Shown here piece by piece: positions 8,323 to 16,670 of a DNA stretch of 55,067 nucleotides. The notes beneath the pieces were generated by a model. That model saw only the letters and a program-made list of their open reading frames with translations. It was not told where the DNA came from and did not search any database. The DNA is from Bacillota bacterium (GTDB taxonomy: Bacteria > Bacillota > JADQBR01), in assembly GCA_016278515.1 (NCBI GenBank), contig JADQBR010000008.1, positions 1 to 55,067 of the forward strand, written 5' to 3'. Positions within the stretch are counted from its first letter, which is position 1; the number at the start of each line of letters is the position of its first letter. The translations under genes were made by a program, and so were the position numbers.

Positions 8323-9978
8323 TTACCATAGCGTTGCTCCTTCATCAGCAGCACTCACTATTTTACTATAGACTTTTAAAAAGCCTTTTACTTCTTTCTG
8401 AGGCTTTTCCCAATTTTTTAAGCGCTGTGCTATTTCCTCTGGTGACACTTCCAATGTTAACGTTCTATTCGGAATATCCACGGTTATTATGTCACCATCT
8501 TCAACAATGGCTAAAGGACCTCCGTCGGCTGCTTCAGGAGTCACATAACCAACGCAAGGGCCTCTTGTAGCGCCTGAATATCTTCCATCCGTTATCATAG
8601 CAACCGAGTCACCGAATCCCATACCAACCAGCAATGCAGCTGGTATAGACAGTTCACGCATGCCAGGACCACCTTTGGGGCCTTCATAACGAATGACCAA
8701 CACTTCACCATGACGCACTTTTCCTTCAAGCAGCATATCCCTAACCTCTTCTTCAGAATTTGCCACCCGCGCCGGTCCAGCATGCACCATCATCTTTGGT
8801 GAAACACCACTTTGTTTTACTACAGCCCCACGAGGGGCCAAATTCCCTTTCAATACTGCTAGCCCACCTTCAGAAGCTAGAGGATTATCAAGAGTTTTAA
8901 TTACATCTGTTTTACTGTATTCAATCTGACTCAACTGTTCACCAATGGTTTGCCCTGTTACAGTTACTACGGATGTATCGAGTTGAGGTGCTAATATTTT
9001 TAATAATGCCTGCACTCCGCCTGCTTTATGAAAGTCACTCAACGTATAAGGGGAAGCTGGTTTAAATTTAGCTAGCAACGGCGTCTCTTTACTCAGCTTG
9101 TCAAAAAGGTCTAGTGGAATTGTTATTGCTTGTTGTTTAGCAATTGCCGGAATATGCAGTACTGCATTAGAAGAGCCTCCAACTGCTAAGGTATATTTAA
9201 TAATATTTTCATAATTATTTTTTGTCATTATTTGGGATGGTTTTAAGTCCTCTTTCACCATATCAACAATCCGCTCTCCCGATTGCTTGGTTAATCGTTT
9301 CCTTTCTGCAGCAACAGCACTCAATGTGCCACATCCAGGCAAAGATAAACCCATAGCTTCAACTATGGTACTCATAGTGTTAGCAGTTCCCATCATGCCA
9401 CAAGCGCCACAGGTTTGACATGTCCGGTCCTCAATTTCTTTAAATTCCTTTTCGTCAATTTCGCCAGCTTTATATCTTCCCATGGCCTCTTTGACATCAC
9501 TCAATACAAATTTGTACCCGTTCAATTCGAGAGACTCCATCGGGCCACCGGTTACAAAGATAGTTGGTATATCCAAACTAGCCGCGGCCATAAGCATGCC
9601 TGGAACAATTTTGTCACAGGAACACAACATTACTAATCCGTCAAATCTGTTGGCCTCAACACTTAACTCTACGGAAGCAGCAATTATATCTCTACTGGGA
9701 AGAACATAATGCATACCCTTTCCTTGGGCTATCCCATCGCAAAGAGCTATAGTATTAAACTCAACTGGTGTTCCACCGGCAGCCCTTACGCCATCTTTTA
9801 CATAATGACTTAATTCCCGCAAATGTATATGTCCGGGATTTGCTTCTGTCCATGAATTAGCTATCCCAATTAATGGTTTTTTTATATCGTTATCTGTAAA
9901 CCCCATGCCTTTGTATAAACTTCGGGGATATGCTCCCGCCAACCCTTCAAACATCTCGGAACTTCTCCTTTGTCTCAT
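8323..9978 (-). CDS. ilvD: Dihydroxy-acid dehydratase IlvD
   Basis: Fe-S dependent dehydratase of the IlvD/Edd family (551 residues); in branched-chain amino acid synthesis it converts 2,3-dihydroxy-isovalerate to 2-oxoisovalerate. Cluster cysteines appear in MLCSCDKIVPGM and CQTCGACGMMGTANTM, and the C-terminal block DGRYSGATRGPCVGYVTPEA is diagnostic. The frame continues to ATG 9990, but that codon is part of the GGAGG ribosome binding site of the ATG at 9978, so 9978 is the start. No other ilv genes adjoin it. The related sugar-acid dehydratases share the fold, but the sequence reads as a standard IlvD. Its own terminator and a long upstream region suggest a single-gene transcript, possibly with the small ORF at 10263-10397. 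Confidence 0.93.
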   Translation of the reverse strand: MRQRRSSEMFEGLAGAYPRSLYKGMGFTDNDIKKPLIGIANSWTEANPGHIHLRELSHYVKDGVRAAGGTPVEFNTIALCDGIAQGKGMHYVLPSRDIIAASVELSVEANRFDGLVMLCSCDKIVPGMLMAAASLDIPTIFVTGGPMESLELNGYKFVLSDVKEAMGRYKAGEIDEKEFKEIEDRTCQTCGACGMMGTANTMSTIVEAMGLSLPGCGTLSAVAAERKRLTKQSGERIVDMVKEDLKPSQIMTKNNYENIIKYTLAVGGSSNAVLHIPAIAKQQAITIPLDLFDKLSKETPLLAKFKPASPYTLSDFHKAGGVQALLKILAPQLDTSVVTVTGQTIGEQLSQIEYSKTDVIKTLDNPLASEGGLAVLKGNLAPRGAVVKQSGVSPKMMVHAGPARVANSEEEVRDMLLEGKVRHGEVLVIRYEGPKGGPGMRELSIPAALLVGMGFGDSVAMITDGRYSGATRGPCVGYVTPEAADGGPLAIVEDGDIITVDIPNRTLTLEVSPEEIAQRLKNWEKPQKEVKGFLKVYSKIVSAADEGATLW

Positions 9979-10581
9979 ATAAACCTCCATTCCGCCGCTA
10001 CCGCTGGCGGCACAAATAGTAATGAAAAATGGTGTGCGGTTTCCACCACTTGGTTATAATTTATTCTAAGGAGAAGATATACTACAAAGCACGGCTGGGT
10101 GAGTCGTAGATTACTTCTCAGTTCAAAACAGTATATTAACCAGTATAAGACTTTTCTCGTAGCCACACTTATTACTTCACAAGTGATTACCCCCTCTTAT
10201 AATACATTTTTGATTAATATAGTTGCTTGTGACACAAAGACTCCTTCCTACCCAAGTTTTGTCTAATCTGTAGTGGGCCCTTTTTTGTAAGGATCCATAG
10301 AATAAGCAGGGGTAACTACATTCCCTACCGGCCCAATTGTCAGCACCAGGGCTAATATTAATATTTTAGTTATTACACCTTGTGTCGTCTGATTCAAATT
10401 TATGCTACCTCCTCTGACATTTTCCAACACTATTCTTCATTACCACAAATTGTTCCTGTCTTTTCCTTTAATACAAATCATTGGTCAGGTTAAAACTAAT
10501 CCGGAGGAAGGATATTAAGGAGATATGTCAAAACTAGTATGAATGTAAAATTTTCCAAGCTTAGGTAGGAGGAATGTTTAA
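9979..10581. other. Long intergenic region upstream of ilvD
   Basis: About 600 bases between divergent ilvD and the phosphohexomutase gene. It contains the 44-codon small ORF (10263-10397). A second, 12-codon ORF after AGGAAGGAGT at about 10200-10240 is too short to judge. A GC-rich inverted repeat lies just before the ilvD ribosome binding site (about 9995-10010). I looked for a T-box antiterminator (TGGNACCGCG) and found none; a stretch near 10040 resembles it only partly. Confidence 0.5.
10263..10397 (-). CDS. Small ORF, 44 aa, hydrophobic leader or exported peptide
   Basis: A TTG-started frame of 44 codons with a strong GAGGAGGT ribosome binding site 9 bases upstream. The product begins MNQTTQGVITK, has a hydrophobic core rich in Ile, Leu and Val (ILILALVLTIGPVGNVV), then TPAYS and a polar tail MDPYKKGPTTD. 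Two readings are possible. It may be a small exported peptide with a signal sequence cleaved near PAYS. Or, because it is rich in branched-chain residues and lies upstream of ilvD in the same direction, it may be a leader peptide for attenuation. I did not find a clear alternative-hairpin terminator. Family unknown. Confidence 0.5.
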   Translation of the reverse strand: MNQTTQGVITKILILALVLTIGPVGNVVTPAYSMDPYKKGPTTD

Positions 10582-11970
10582 ATGAGTGGAATAAATAAGG
10601 AAGTTTTTCGGCAGTACGACATCCGCGGCTTAGTGGGTGAAGAATTAAGTGATGAATTCGTCAATCTGTTAGGTAAAGCTATGGGTACATATTTACTACG
10701 CAAGGGCTTTCAGGAAGCCATTATTGGCCGAGATAATCGAGAAAGTTCTCCGGTTATTCGTGACCAATTGGTTGACGGCATTAGGTCCACGGGCTGTAAT
10801 GTAATAGATATCGGTGAAGTGATCACCCCGATTTTTTATTACGCCAGAGTGCTTTATGATATTCCCGGCGGGGCCATGATTACCGGCAGTCATAATCCAT
10901 CGGAGTATAATGGTTTTAAGATTGCCGCCGACCGTGGGCCAGGCACAATCTATGGAGAGGAAATTCTCAAATTATATGAATTAATGCAGGCCTTAGACTT
11001 TGAAAATGGTTCAGGCAGCCTGACGGAAAAAGATCCGGTGGATGCATATATCGACATGCTGTGCGACAAGGTTACCCTTGGGCCAAAGAGGCTAAAAGTA
11101 GTTGTAGACTGCGGAAACGGTACGGCCAGTAACTTTGCCGTGGCTTTTTTAGAGAAGTTGAACTGCGATGTAGTGCCTTTATATTGCACTTCCGACCCTT
11201 CTTTTCCAAACCATCATCCGGACCCGATCAAAACCAGTAATTTAACTGATTTGATTGCTAAAGTGAAGGAAGAGAAAGCGGATGTGGGCGTTGCCTATGA
11301 TGGTGATGCAGATAGAATTGGTGCTGTGGACGAAAAAGGCAGTATCATCTGGGGTGACACCTTGATGATCCTTTATTGGCGGGAGATTATTAAGAAGTAT
11401 CCTGGCGCCGACGTCATTATCGAAGTTAAATGCTCCCAATCACTGGAGGATGAAGTTAAACGGCTGGGGGGGAATCCAATATTTTATAAGACGGGCCATT
11501 CCTTGATTAAGGCCAAGATGAAGGAACTGGGTGCAGTTTTTACCGGTGAAATGAGCGGTCATATGTTTTTTGCCGATGAGTTTTTCGGTTTTGACGATGC
11601 CCTTTATGCCACGGCGCGGCTGCTCCGCATCCTCTCTCACGAAGATAAGACTTTCTCGGAACTGCTGGCGGATGTACCAAAGTATTACGCCACGCCAGAG
11701 ACAAGGATAGGCTGCCCGGACAGTCAAAAGTTTGACATTGTTGACCAATTGGTGGAAGAATTTAAAAAGGATTATGAAGTAATAGATATCGACGGGGCCC
11801 GGGTACTATTTCCAGGCGGCTGGGGCCTAATCCGCTGCAGCAATACCCAGCCGGTCATCGTTGCCCGCTGTGAAGGGAAAACCGAAGAAGACTTAAAAAC
11901 CATCACCACCATCGTCAAAGACAAACTACTCCAATTCCCAGAAATTAACAACTTCAACTGGGGAGATTGA
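10582..11970 (+). CDS. Phosphomannomutase/phosphoglucomutase
   Basis: Alpha-D-phosphohexomutase (462 residues) interconverting hexose 1- and 6-phosphates for sugar-nucleotide synthesis. Signatures in order are VFRQYDIRGLVGEEL at the N-terminus, the phosphoserine loop TGSHNPSEYNGFKI, the metal loop YDGDADRIG, the substrate loop GEMSGHMFF, and the C-terminal phosphate-binding RCSNTQPVIVARCEGKT. The length and the GEMSGH motif fit the PMM/PGM (ManB/AlgC-like) subgroup rather than GlmM. ATG 10582 follows TAGGAGGAATGTTTAA. It is alone on the plus strand and converges on the phosphate transporter gene with 5 bases between stops. Confidence 0.93.
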   Translation: MSGINKEVFRQYDIRGLVGEELSDEFVNLLGKAMGTYLLRKGFQEAIIGRDNRESSPVIRDQLVDGIRSTGCNVIDIGEVITPIFYYARVLYDIPGGAMITGSHNPSEYNGFKIAADRGPGTIYGEEILKLYELMQALDFENGSGSLTEKDPVDAYIDMLCDKVTLGPKRLKVVVDCGNGTASNFAVAFLEKLNCDVVPLYCTSDPSFPNHHPDPIKTSNLTDLIAKVKEEKADVGVAYDGDADRIGAVDEKGSIIWGDTLMILYWREIIKKYPGADVIIEVKCSQSLEDEVKRLGGNPIFYKTGHSLIKAKMKELGAVFTGEMSGHMFFADEFFGFDDALYATARLLRILSHEDKTFSELLADVPKYYATPETRIGCPDSQKFDIVDQLVEEFKKDYEVIDIDGARVLFPGGWGLIRCSNTQPVIVARCEGKTEEDLKTITTIVKDKLLQFPEINNFNWGD

Positions 11971-11975
11971 AAAAT

Positions 11976-13583
11976 TCAAATGATGCCGATGGTGGCTTGG
12001 GCGATGCTGAGGGCGTGGCCGTTGATGCGCAGCAGGTTGTTTATTAAGTCCATGTGGACGGAGCTAGTCTCAAGCGTCTTTTCGTTTTGCTGCAGGCGGT
12101 TGAAATGGGAATAACGGAGGCTTTTTTCCATCTTTGCCACTTCAGGATTTAAGCGGATAACTTGTCTTGCCAGATCTTCATCTTCTTTTTCAAAAGCTTC
12201 AACTGCGTTTTCGAAGTTCCGCTTGATTGATTGATGCATCATACTTAACTCCTGCCAGCCTTCGGTACTAAGCTGCATCCCCTGCTGATCCATCTTTTCG
12301 GCAATCTGAATCATACTCATCATGACATCTCCTGCATGCTCCATATCATTGCAGACATAAAGGAGGCGAACCTGCTGTTCGGATTGTCCTTCGGACAAAT
12401 TTCTTTGGGAAATGCGGGCCAGGTAGCGGGTGACGGACTTATATAAAAAATCTATGGTTAATTCTGATTCTCTTATCTTGTTTTTGACAGATTCCTCACC
12501 GGTTTTAACCAAATCTAATAGCTCAGGCAGCATCCCATCTCTGATGATTTTAGCCATGCGTAATACTTCATTCTTGGCCTGATTAATAGCTAATTCGGGG
12601 ACATCCAACACTTCGTCATCTAGATAATGGGCTCTCCGCTCCATCTTTTCCGTATCTGGTAAAATACGCTTAACCAGAGAGCCAAATTGTGTGGTAAATG
12701 GCAAAAAAATCAACAGATTGACTATGTTGAAAATCGAATGGCTGTTTGCAATTTGTCGTTGGACGTTGTCCGAAGTCATTGCTACTAACTCGGTAAATAA
12801 ACCGACAAAGGGAAGGAAAATCAAAACGCCAATGCTCTTAAATATTAGGTGGGCTAACGCTACCCTTTTAGCAGCCCTGGAAGAGGCCATGCTGGATAGT
12901 AATGCTGTCGCCGTAGTGCCAATATTAGCACCTAATACCATGGGAATGGCAGCATTAAAATCAATAACTCCTTGGCTGGTTAAGGACATGGCCAAAGCTA
13001 TTGAAGCCGCACTGCTCTGAACTACTGCCGTAAACAACGCTGCAACAATGATTGCTAATAATGGGTTAGACGTAACACTTACTAATAAATCCACAAACCC
13101 GGGAAAAGAGCGTAGCGGACTCATGCTGCTGGACATTAAGGACATACCATAGAAAACAAAGCCAAACCCCAGCACCGCCTGACCAATGTGCTTTAGTTGA
13201 GGACGTTTAGCAAATAAATAAATTGGTATGCCAAAAGCGATTATAAAAAGCGCATAGTCAGTCACTTTAAAAGCTATTAATTGCACCGTTAAAGTCGTAC
13301 CTATGGCAGAACCGAGAATTACTCCCAAGGCTTGACCTAGACTCATCATTCCGGCATTGACCAAGCCAACTAGTAAAACCGTGGCAGCACTACTGCTCTG
13401 CAATAAGACGGTTAAAACGATACCAACAAAAACAGCCAGCAAACGGTTACTAGTTAAACTGGCTAAAATATATTTCATCCTGTGGGCCGAGGCTTTCTGT
13501 AATCCATCGGAGGTTAACTCTATTCCGTAAACAAAAATACCCAAGCCTCCCATGAGGCCCATCATTAACATTACTAGGTCCAT
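11976..13583 (-). CDS. Na/Pi cotransporter family protein with C-terminal PhoU-like domain
   Basis: Sodium-phosphate symporter of the NptA/PNaS family (about 535 residues). The membrane half has two inverted repeats with the signature LLQSSSAATVLLVGLVNAG and VVQSSAASIALAMSLTSQG (QSSS/QSSA motifs). The C-terminal 200 residues form PhoU-like helical bundles (KNEVLRMAKIIRDG; YVCNDMEHAGDVM). The frame extends to TTG 13589, but GGGGAG lies immediately before it, so ATG 13583 with 6-base spacing is preferred. It follows phoU closely, so the pair is probably one transcript for phosphate uptake and its control. No Pst ABC genes are in the window. Confidence 0.92.
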   Translation of the reverse strand: MDLVMLMMGLMGGLGIFVYGIELTSDGLQKASAHRMKYILASLTSNRLLAVFVGIVLTVLLQSSSAATVLLVGLVNAGMMSLGQALGVILGSAIGTTLTVQLIAFKVTDYALFIIAFGIPIYLFAKRPQLKHIGQAVLGFGFVFYGMSLMSSSMSPLRSFPGFVDLLVSVTSNPLLAIIVAALFTAVVQSSAASIALAMSLTSQGVIDFNAAIPMVLGANIGTTATALLSSMASSRAAKRVALAHLIFKSIGVLIFLPFVGLFTELVAMTSDNVQRQIANSHSIFNIVNLLIFLPFTTQFGSLVKRILPDTEKMERRAHYLDDEVLDVPELAINQAKNEVLRMAKIIRDGMLPELLDLVKTGEESVKNKIRESELTIDFLYKSVTRYLARISQRNLSEGQSEQQVRLLYVCNDMEHAGDVMMSMIQIAEKMDQQGMQLSTEGWQELSMMHQSIKRNFENAVEAFEKEDEDLARQVIRLNPEVAKMEKSLRYSHFNRLQQNEKTLETSSVHMDLINNLLRINGHALSIAQATIGII

Positions 13584-13627
13584 GTACAACTCCCCTTGAA
13601 AGACACTGAACTCTTAAGAAAATAAAG

Positions 13628-14305
13628 CTATTCTTGATGAACTCTTTCGAATGGGCGGCGTTCACCAGTAGTCATGTAAATAGTCATCTCTGCAATGTTT
13701 ACCGCGTGGTCCCCTATCCGTTCGAGATATCTAGCCACCAAGGATAGGTAGCTGGCTTGACCTATCAGACTGCTGTCCTTTTTCATAAACTCTATTAGTT
13801 CATCATAAAGATACTCAAATAGTTTATCTACTTGATCATCATCCCTATCTATTTCTAAGGCTTTATCTGCGTCTCTTTCAGTAAAGGCTTCGAGGCTCTT
13901 AGTTACCATAGCCTGGGCCAACTCAGCCATCCGCGGGATATCTACCAATGGTTTAAAATATTGTCCCTTTTCTTTTAACCGCAAGGAGACTTGTGCAATA
14001 TTAACGGCAAAATCCCCGATTCTCTCTAACTCCTTAATGATGCGCAGAACGCTGGCTAAGGTGCGTAAATCATCAGCCATCGGTTGCTGAAGAGAAATTA
14101 GTTCCAATGCCTTCTCTTCAATCTCATAATCCATATCATCAATTTCATTATCCATATCCATTACCTGTTGGCACTTACATTGATCCTGGTTTTTCAAGCC
14201 TTCCATAGCTAATTCAAGTATCCTATTAACCTTGTCACCCATACTTAAAATATCCTGCTGTAAAGACTGGATTGCTCGGTCATATGCGTTCATGCGTTTT
14301 ATCAT
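13628..14305 (-). CDS. phoU: Phosphate signalling protein PhoU
   Basis: Cytoplasmic protein (225 residues) made of two PhoU three-helix repeats. Both repeats carry the metal-binding E/D-xxx-D pattern: IIKELERIGDFAVNIA in the first and VARYLERIGDHAVNIAE in the second. PhoU normally links phosphate transport to PhoR signalling; here it precedes a Na/Pi symporter rather than pstSCAB, so it may modulate that carrier. ATG 14305 is preceded by AGAGGT. The gene is first in a two-gene minus-strand operon with the symporter, 44 bases apart. Confidence 0.93.
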   Translation of the reverse strand: MIKRMNAYDRAIQSLQQDILSMGDKVNRILELAMEGLKNQDQCKCQQVMDMDNEIDDMDYEIEEKALELISLQQPMADDLRTLASVLRIIKELERIGDFAVNIAQVSLRLKEKGQYFKPLVDIPRMAELAQAMVTKSLEAFTERDADKALEIDRDDDQVDKLFEYLYDELIEFMKKDSSLIGQASYLSLVARYLERIGDHAVNIAEMTIYMTTGERRPFERVHQE

Positions 14306-14508
14306 GCTATATCTTACCTCTCTACATTATATTATTATCCTGGGTTGATATTCAAATAACGCCCCGGATCAGCAACGGGGCTTTAGTATCACTCAAACTC
14401 TTTAGATTCATAAATGTAACCATATTTCAAAGCTATTATGTAAAAGCCCTAAGGGTCTATCGTTTTTAGAGTGTATAAACACATACATCATAAGGCCAAA
14501 TGTTCATG

Positions 14509-14625
14509 TAAAGCGAAACTCGCATCAGGTGGGGTTTTATACCTGATGTTTAGTTAAGCAGATCAAGGAACTAGCGCTATTTATCCTTACATCGAGGATA
14601 TTAGTGGCTATTAGTTATCGGATAA
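14509..14625 (+). ncRNA. Candidate structured RNA element, copy 1
   Basis: About 117 bases, homologous to a minus-strand segment at 40786-40912. Both begin TAAAGCGAAA. They share a hairpin with arms CATCAGGT/ACCTGATG around a GGGGTTTT loop, a conserved TTAGTTAAGC segment, a second long stem (GCGCTA with TTAGTGGC) and a small 3' hairpin TTAT-CGG-ATAA. Compared with copy 2, stem changes are compensatory: G-C to A-T in the first hairpin and T-A to C-G in the last. This argues for selection on RNA or hairpin structure. It lies about 140 bases upstream of the promoter of the NifX operon. I do not match it to a known riboswitch. A mobile MITE-like element is the main alternative. Confidence 0.45.
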
Positions 14626-14761
14626 CATCCAGCTATTACAATATTATAGCAGAAAAAACGCTAATAAAATAGTAACAAAAGGCAAACGGTTAAACCTCAT
14701 CCGTTTTCTTAACAATTTCACCCTGTACAGTAAAATAATTTTAAAATTAATTCATAGTTTA

Positions 14762-14806
14762 TTGACATATGCTCAAAATAACTAATATAATGATAGTGAG
14801 CATATG
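14762..14806 (+). promoter_or_regulatory. Sigma-A type promoter flanked by a 10-bp inverted repeat
   Basis: TTGACA (14762-14767) and TATAAT (14786-14791) with an 18-base spacer, about 40 bases before the zinc-ribbon gene. A perfect inverted repeat CATATGCTCA (14766-14775) and TGAGCATATG (14797-14806) overlaps the -35 and the start region, as expected of a repressor site. The DUF134 protein encoded at the end of the operon is a candidate binder; that link is inference. Confidence 0.7.
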
Positions 14807-14829
14807 ACCATAATAAGAGGGGGTTGCAA

Positions 14830-15060
14830 ATGAGATTATTCAAGTGTCAGTCCTGTGGTTTTGAGTTTGAAGCAGCTTACGGCAGTGGTTCTTGTCAAGA
14901 ACTCTCATGTCCGAAATGCCAGGAACAAATTGCCTACCGCGTCAACCCAGGTCCAAAACGTTCATCACAGGGGAAATATCAAGGTCGTCAAAGGAGGCTC
15001 CGTTGTCAAAATGAAACTAGCGGTTTCAGCAAAAGGTCCCAAGCTAGAAGATCCCGTTGA
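14830..15060 (+). CDS. Small zinc-ribbon protein
   Basis: 77 residues. The N-terminal half is a zinc ribbon: CQSCG at the start and CPKCQ later, with a further Cys in GSGSCQELSC. The C-terminal half is basic (KRSSQGKYQGRQRRLRC) and probably disordered. ATG 14830 follows GAGGGGG with 6-base spacing; the TTG at 14824 is too close. The last 50 bases overlap the next gene in another frame, indicating translational coupling. It is the first gene of the NifX/MinD operon. Small ribbons like this commonly accompany NifX-like genes in anaerobes; the function is not established. Confidence 0.7.
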   Translation: MRLFKCQSCGFEFEAAYGSGSCQELSCPKCQEQIAYRVNPGPKRSSQGKYQGRQRRLRCQNETSGFSKRSQARRSR

Positions 15061-15370
15061 CCCGCGATTTGGCCGTGCAAAATGGATTATTGTTTACGAT
15101 GATGAAACAGGTAATTTTGAGCCGCTTGATAATGCAGTGAATTATAACGCAGCAGAAGGTGCAGGTATCAAGGTTGCTGAACTGGTACTTAATAACCACT
15201 GCCAGGCCGTAATAACCGGCTATCTTGGCCCTAAGGCGTTTAGAGTGCTAAGTGCCGCTGATATTAGAGGTTATGTTAACGCCAAGGGCTCTGTCAAAGA
15301 AGCTATCGAAGCTTTTAAAAATGAACAACTACCGGAAACCAGCGAACCTACAGTTAAAGGGCATTGGTAA
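15011..15370 (+). CDS. NifX/NifB-C-terminal-like (dinitrogenase FeMo cofactor biosynthesis domain) protein
   Basis: 119 residues of the small NifX/NafY-like domain that binds metal-sulfur clusters or carries them. Typical features are the MKLAVSAKG start, DPRFGRAKWIIVYD, NAAEGAGIKVAELVLNN and AVITGYLGPKAFRVL. The ATG at 15011 is chosen because AAGGAGG lies upstream and the domain begins there; the frame is open further upstream but that part is a shadow of the zinc-ribbon gene. It overlaps that gene by 50 bases. No nitrogenase genes are near, so a general Fe-S or Mo/W cofactor role with the downstream ATPases is more likely. Confidence 0.85.
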   Translation: MKLAVSAKGPKLEDPVDPRFGRAKWIIVYDDETGNFEPLDNAVNYNAAEGAGIKVAELVLNNHCQAVITGYLGPKAFRVLSAADIRGYVNAKGSVKEAIEAFKNEQLPETSEPTVKGHW

Positions 15371-15399
15371 AAAATAATTATACTTGAAAGGACGAAATA

Positions 15400-15771
15400 A
15401 TGATGAAAAAAAGAATTGCAGTACCATCTATGTCTCCTGGCGGATTAGAGGCTCAACGATCAGGGCATTTCGGCCGCTGCGACGTATTTACTCTCGTGGA
15501 TATCGAGGATAATGAAATCAAAGAAATTAGCAGTGTAGAAAATGTGGAACATGAACAAGGTGGATGCTTAAGACCAGTTGAACTGCTGCTGATGCAGGGT
15601 GTTAAAGCTATTGTAGTTGGCGGCATGGGATATAATCCTTTAATGGGCTTCCGTTCAGCCGGCATCGACGTACTTATTGGAACAGGCACAACCGTACAAG
15701 AAGCTGTAGATGCGTATCTAGCTGGGAATGTGCCGCAAATGACAGATAACCATGTCTGTGGTGGGCACTAA
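15400..15771 (+). CDS. NifX/NifB-C-terminal-like protein, second copy
   Basis: 123 residues. It has the same domain as the preceding gene, with RSGHFGRCDVFTLVDI, GCLRPVELLLMQGVKAIVVGGMG and a His/Cys-containing tail (NHVCGGH) that could bind metal. It starts at tandem ATGs after AAAGGA. Two bases separate its stop from the next ATPase gene. In Clostridia and archaea such proteins are usually linked to MinD-like ATPases with ferredoxin inserts, suggesting joint work in Fe-S or metal-cofactor assembly. The exact role is not known. Confidence 0.87.
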   Translation: MMKKRIAVPSMSPGGLEAQRSGHFGRCDVFTLVDIEDNEIKEISSVENVEHEQGGCLRPVELLLMQGVKAIVVGGMGYNPLMGFRSAGIDVLIGTGTTVQEAVDAYLAGNVPQMTDNHVCGGH

Positions 15772-15773
15772 AC

Positions 15774-16670
15774 ATGTATAAAATCGCCATTGCCAGTGGT
15801 AAAGGGGGCACAGGTAAGACTTCCGTTGCAGTAAATCTTGTTAATAGATACCAAAAGCAAATACAATATGTCGACGTAGATGTTGAAGAACCTAACGGCC
15901 ATATTTATTTAAAGCCGCATTGGCATGTAAAAAAATCTGCGCTTGTTGATGTCCCGGAAATTGACGATCACTGGTGCACGCTCTGTGGTAAATGCAAGGA
16001 TGCGTGTCAATTTAACGCATTAGCAGTAATACCCGACAAGGGCGTAATGGTGTTTCCTGAACTCTGCCATGGTTGCGGCGCATGTTTGTTGGCCTGTCCT
16101 CAAAAAGCCATTTCTGATACAAGCAGATTAATTGGTAAGGTCTGTCTGGGTGTTTCAGACGTGAAAAATAGCATTAAAATAGTTCAAGGGGTAATTAATG
16201 AAGGCGAAGCGAAGTCCCCTCCTTTAATTAAGGCTACCAAAAAAGAAATTTCTGATGATACTATAGCCATCATAGACGCACCGCCGGGCACTTCCTGTCC
16301 AGTAGTGGATTCTGTAAAAGGCGCAGATCTGGTAGTATTAGTAACTGAACCTACTCCAATGGGACTTAACGACTTAAAGCTTGCTGCTACAATGAGCATA
16401 AAAATGGGCCTTCCCATTGCGGCGATTATTAACAAAACTGACATTACTGATTTTCCTGATACAGAACACTATCTAAAAGAAGGCGGAATTCCAATTTTAA
16501 TGAAACTACCTTTTAACAGGAACCTTGCCGAAGCTAGTGCTGCAGGAGAATTAATAACCGCCAGTTCTAAGTTGTTCCAAGGATATTTTGATCAATGTTG
16601 GGAGAACCTATTAGGCTTATTAGAACAGCAAAAAGGGGTGATTGGCCATGAAACAAATAGCCGTAGTTAG
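15774..16670 (+). CDS. MinD/Mrp-type ATPase with two 4Fe-4S motifs, first copy
   Basis: 298 residues. A deviant Walker A (ASGKGGTGKTSVAVNL) opens the protein. A ferredoxin-like insert follows, with CTLCGKCKDAC and CHGCGACLLACP. The switch region DAPPGTSCPVVDSVKGADL and the base-recognition LPIAAIINKTD motif come next. This is the ParA/MinD-NBP35-like class often found beside NifX-like proteins. It should hydrolyse ATP while binding or transferring Fe-S clusters. Its 3' end overlaps the second ATPase gene by 23 bases; the two are paralogues and may form a heterodimer. Confidence 0.9.
   Translation: MYKIAIASGKGGTGKTSVAVNLVNRYQKQIQYVDVDVEEPNGHIYLKPHWHVKKSALVDVPEIDDHWCTLCGKCKDACQFNALAVIPDKGVMVFPELCHGCGACLLACPQKAISDTSRLIGKVCLGVSDVKNSIKIVQGVINEGEAKSPPLIKATKKEISDDTIAIIDAPPGTSCPVVDSVKGADLVVLVTEPTPMGLNDLKLAATMSIKMGLPIAAIINKTDITDFPDTEHYLKEGGIPILMKLPFNRNLAEASAAGELITASSKLFQGYFDQCWENLLGLLEQQKGVIGHETNSRS

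Larger units (their letters stand above)
14306..14829. other. Intergenic region between phoU and the NifX operon
   Basis: About 520 bases between divergent genes. It holds a GC-rich inverted repeat (GCCCCG/CGGGGC, 14361-14381), the structured element at 14509-14625, and the promoter with its flanking inverted repeat at 14762-14806. The other stretches are AT-rich with no supported ORF. Confidence 0.6.

Noticed and set aside
9975-10166. 63-codon frame upstream of ilvD
   Set aside because: It overlaps the ilvD start in another frame and has no Shine-Dalgarno; the 44-codon ORF further upstream is better supported.
10000-10200. T-box leader for ilvD
   Set aside because: A segment near 10040 reads GGTGGAAACCGCAC, only partly like the T-box antiterminator core, and no terminator/antiterminator pair is seen.
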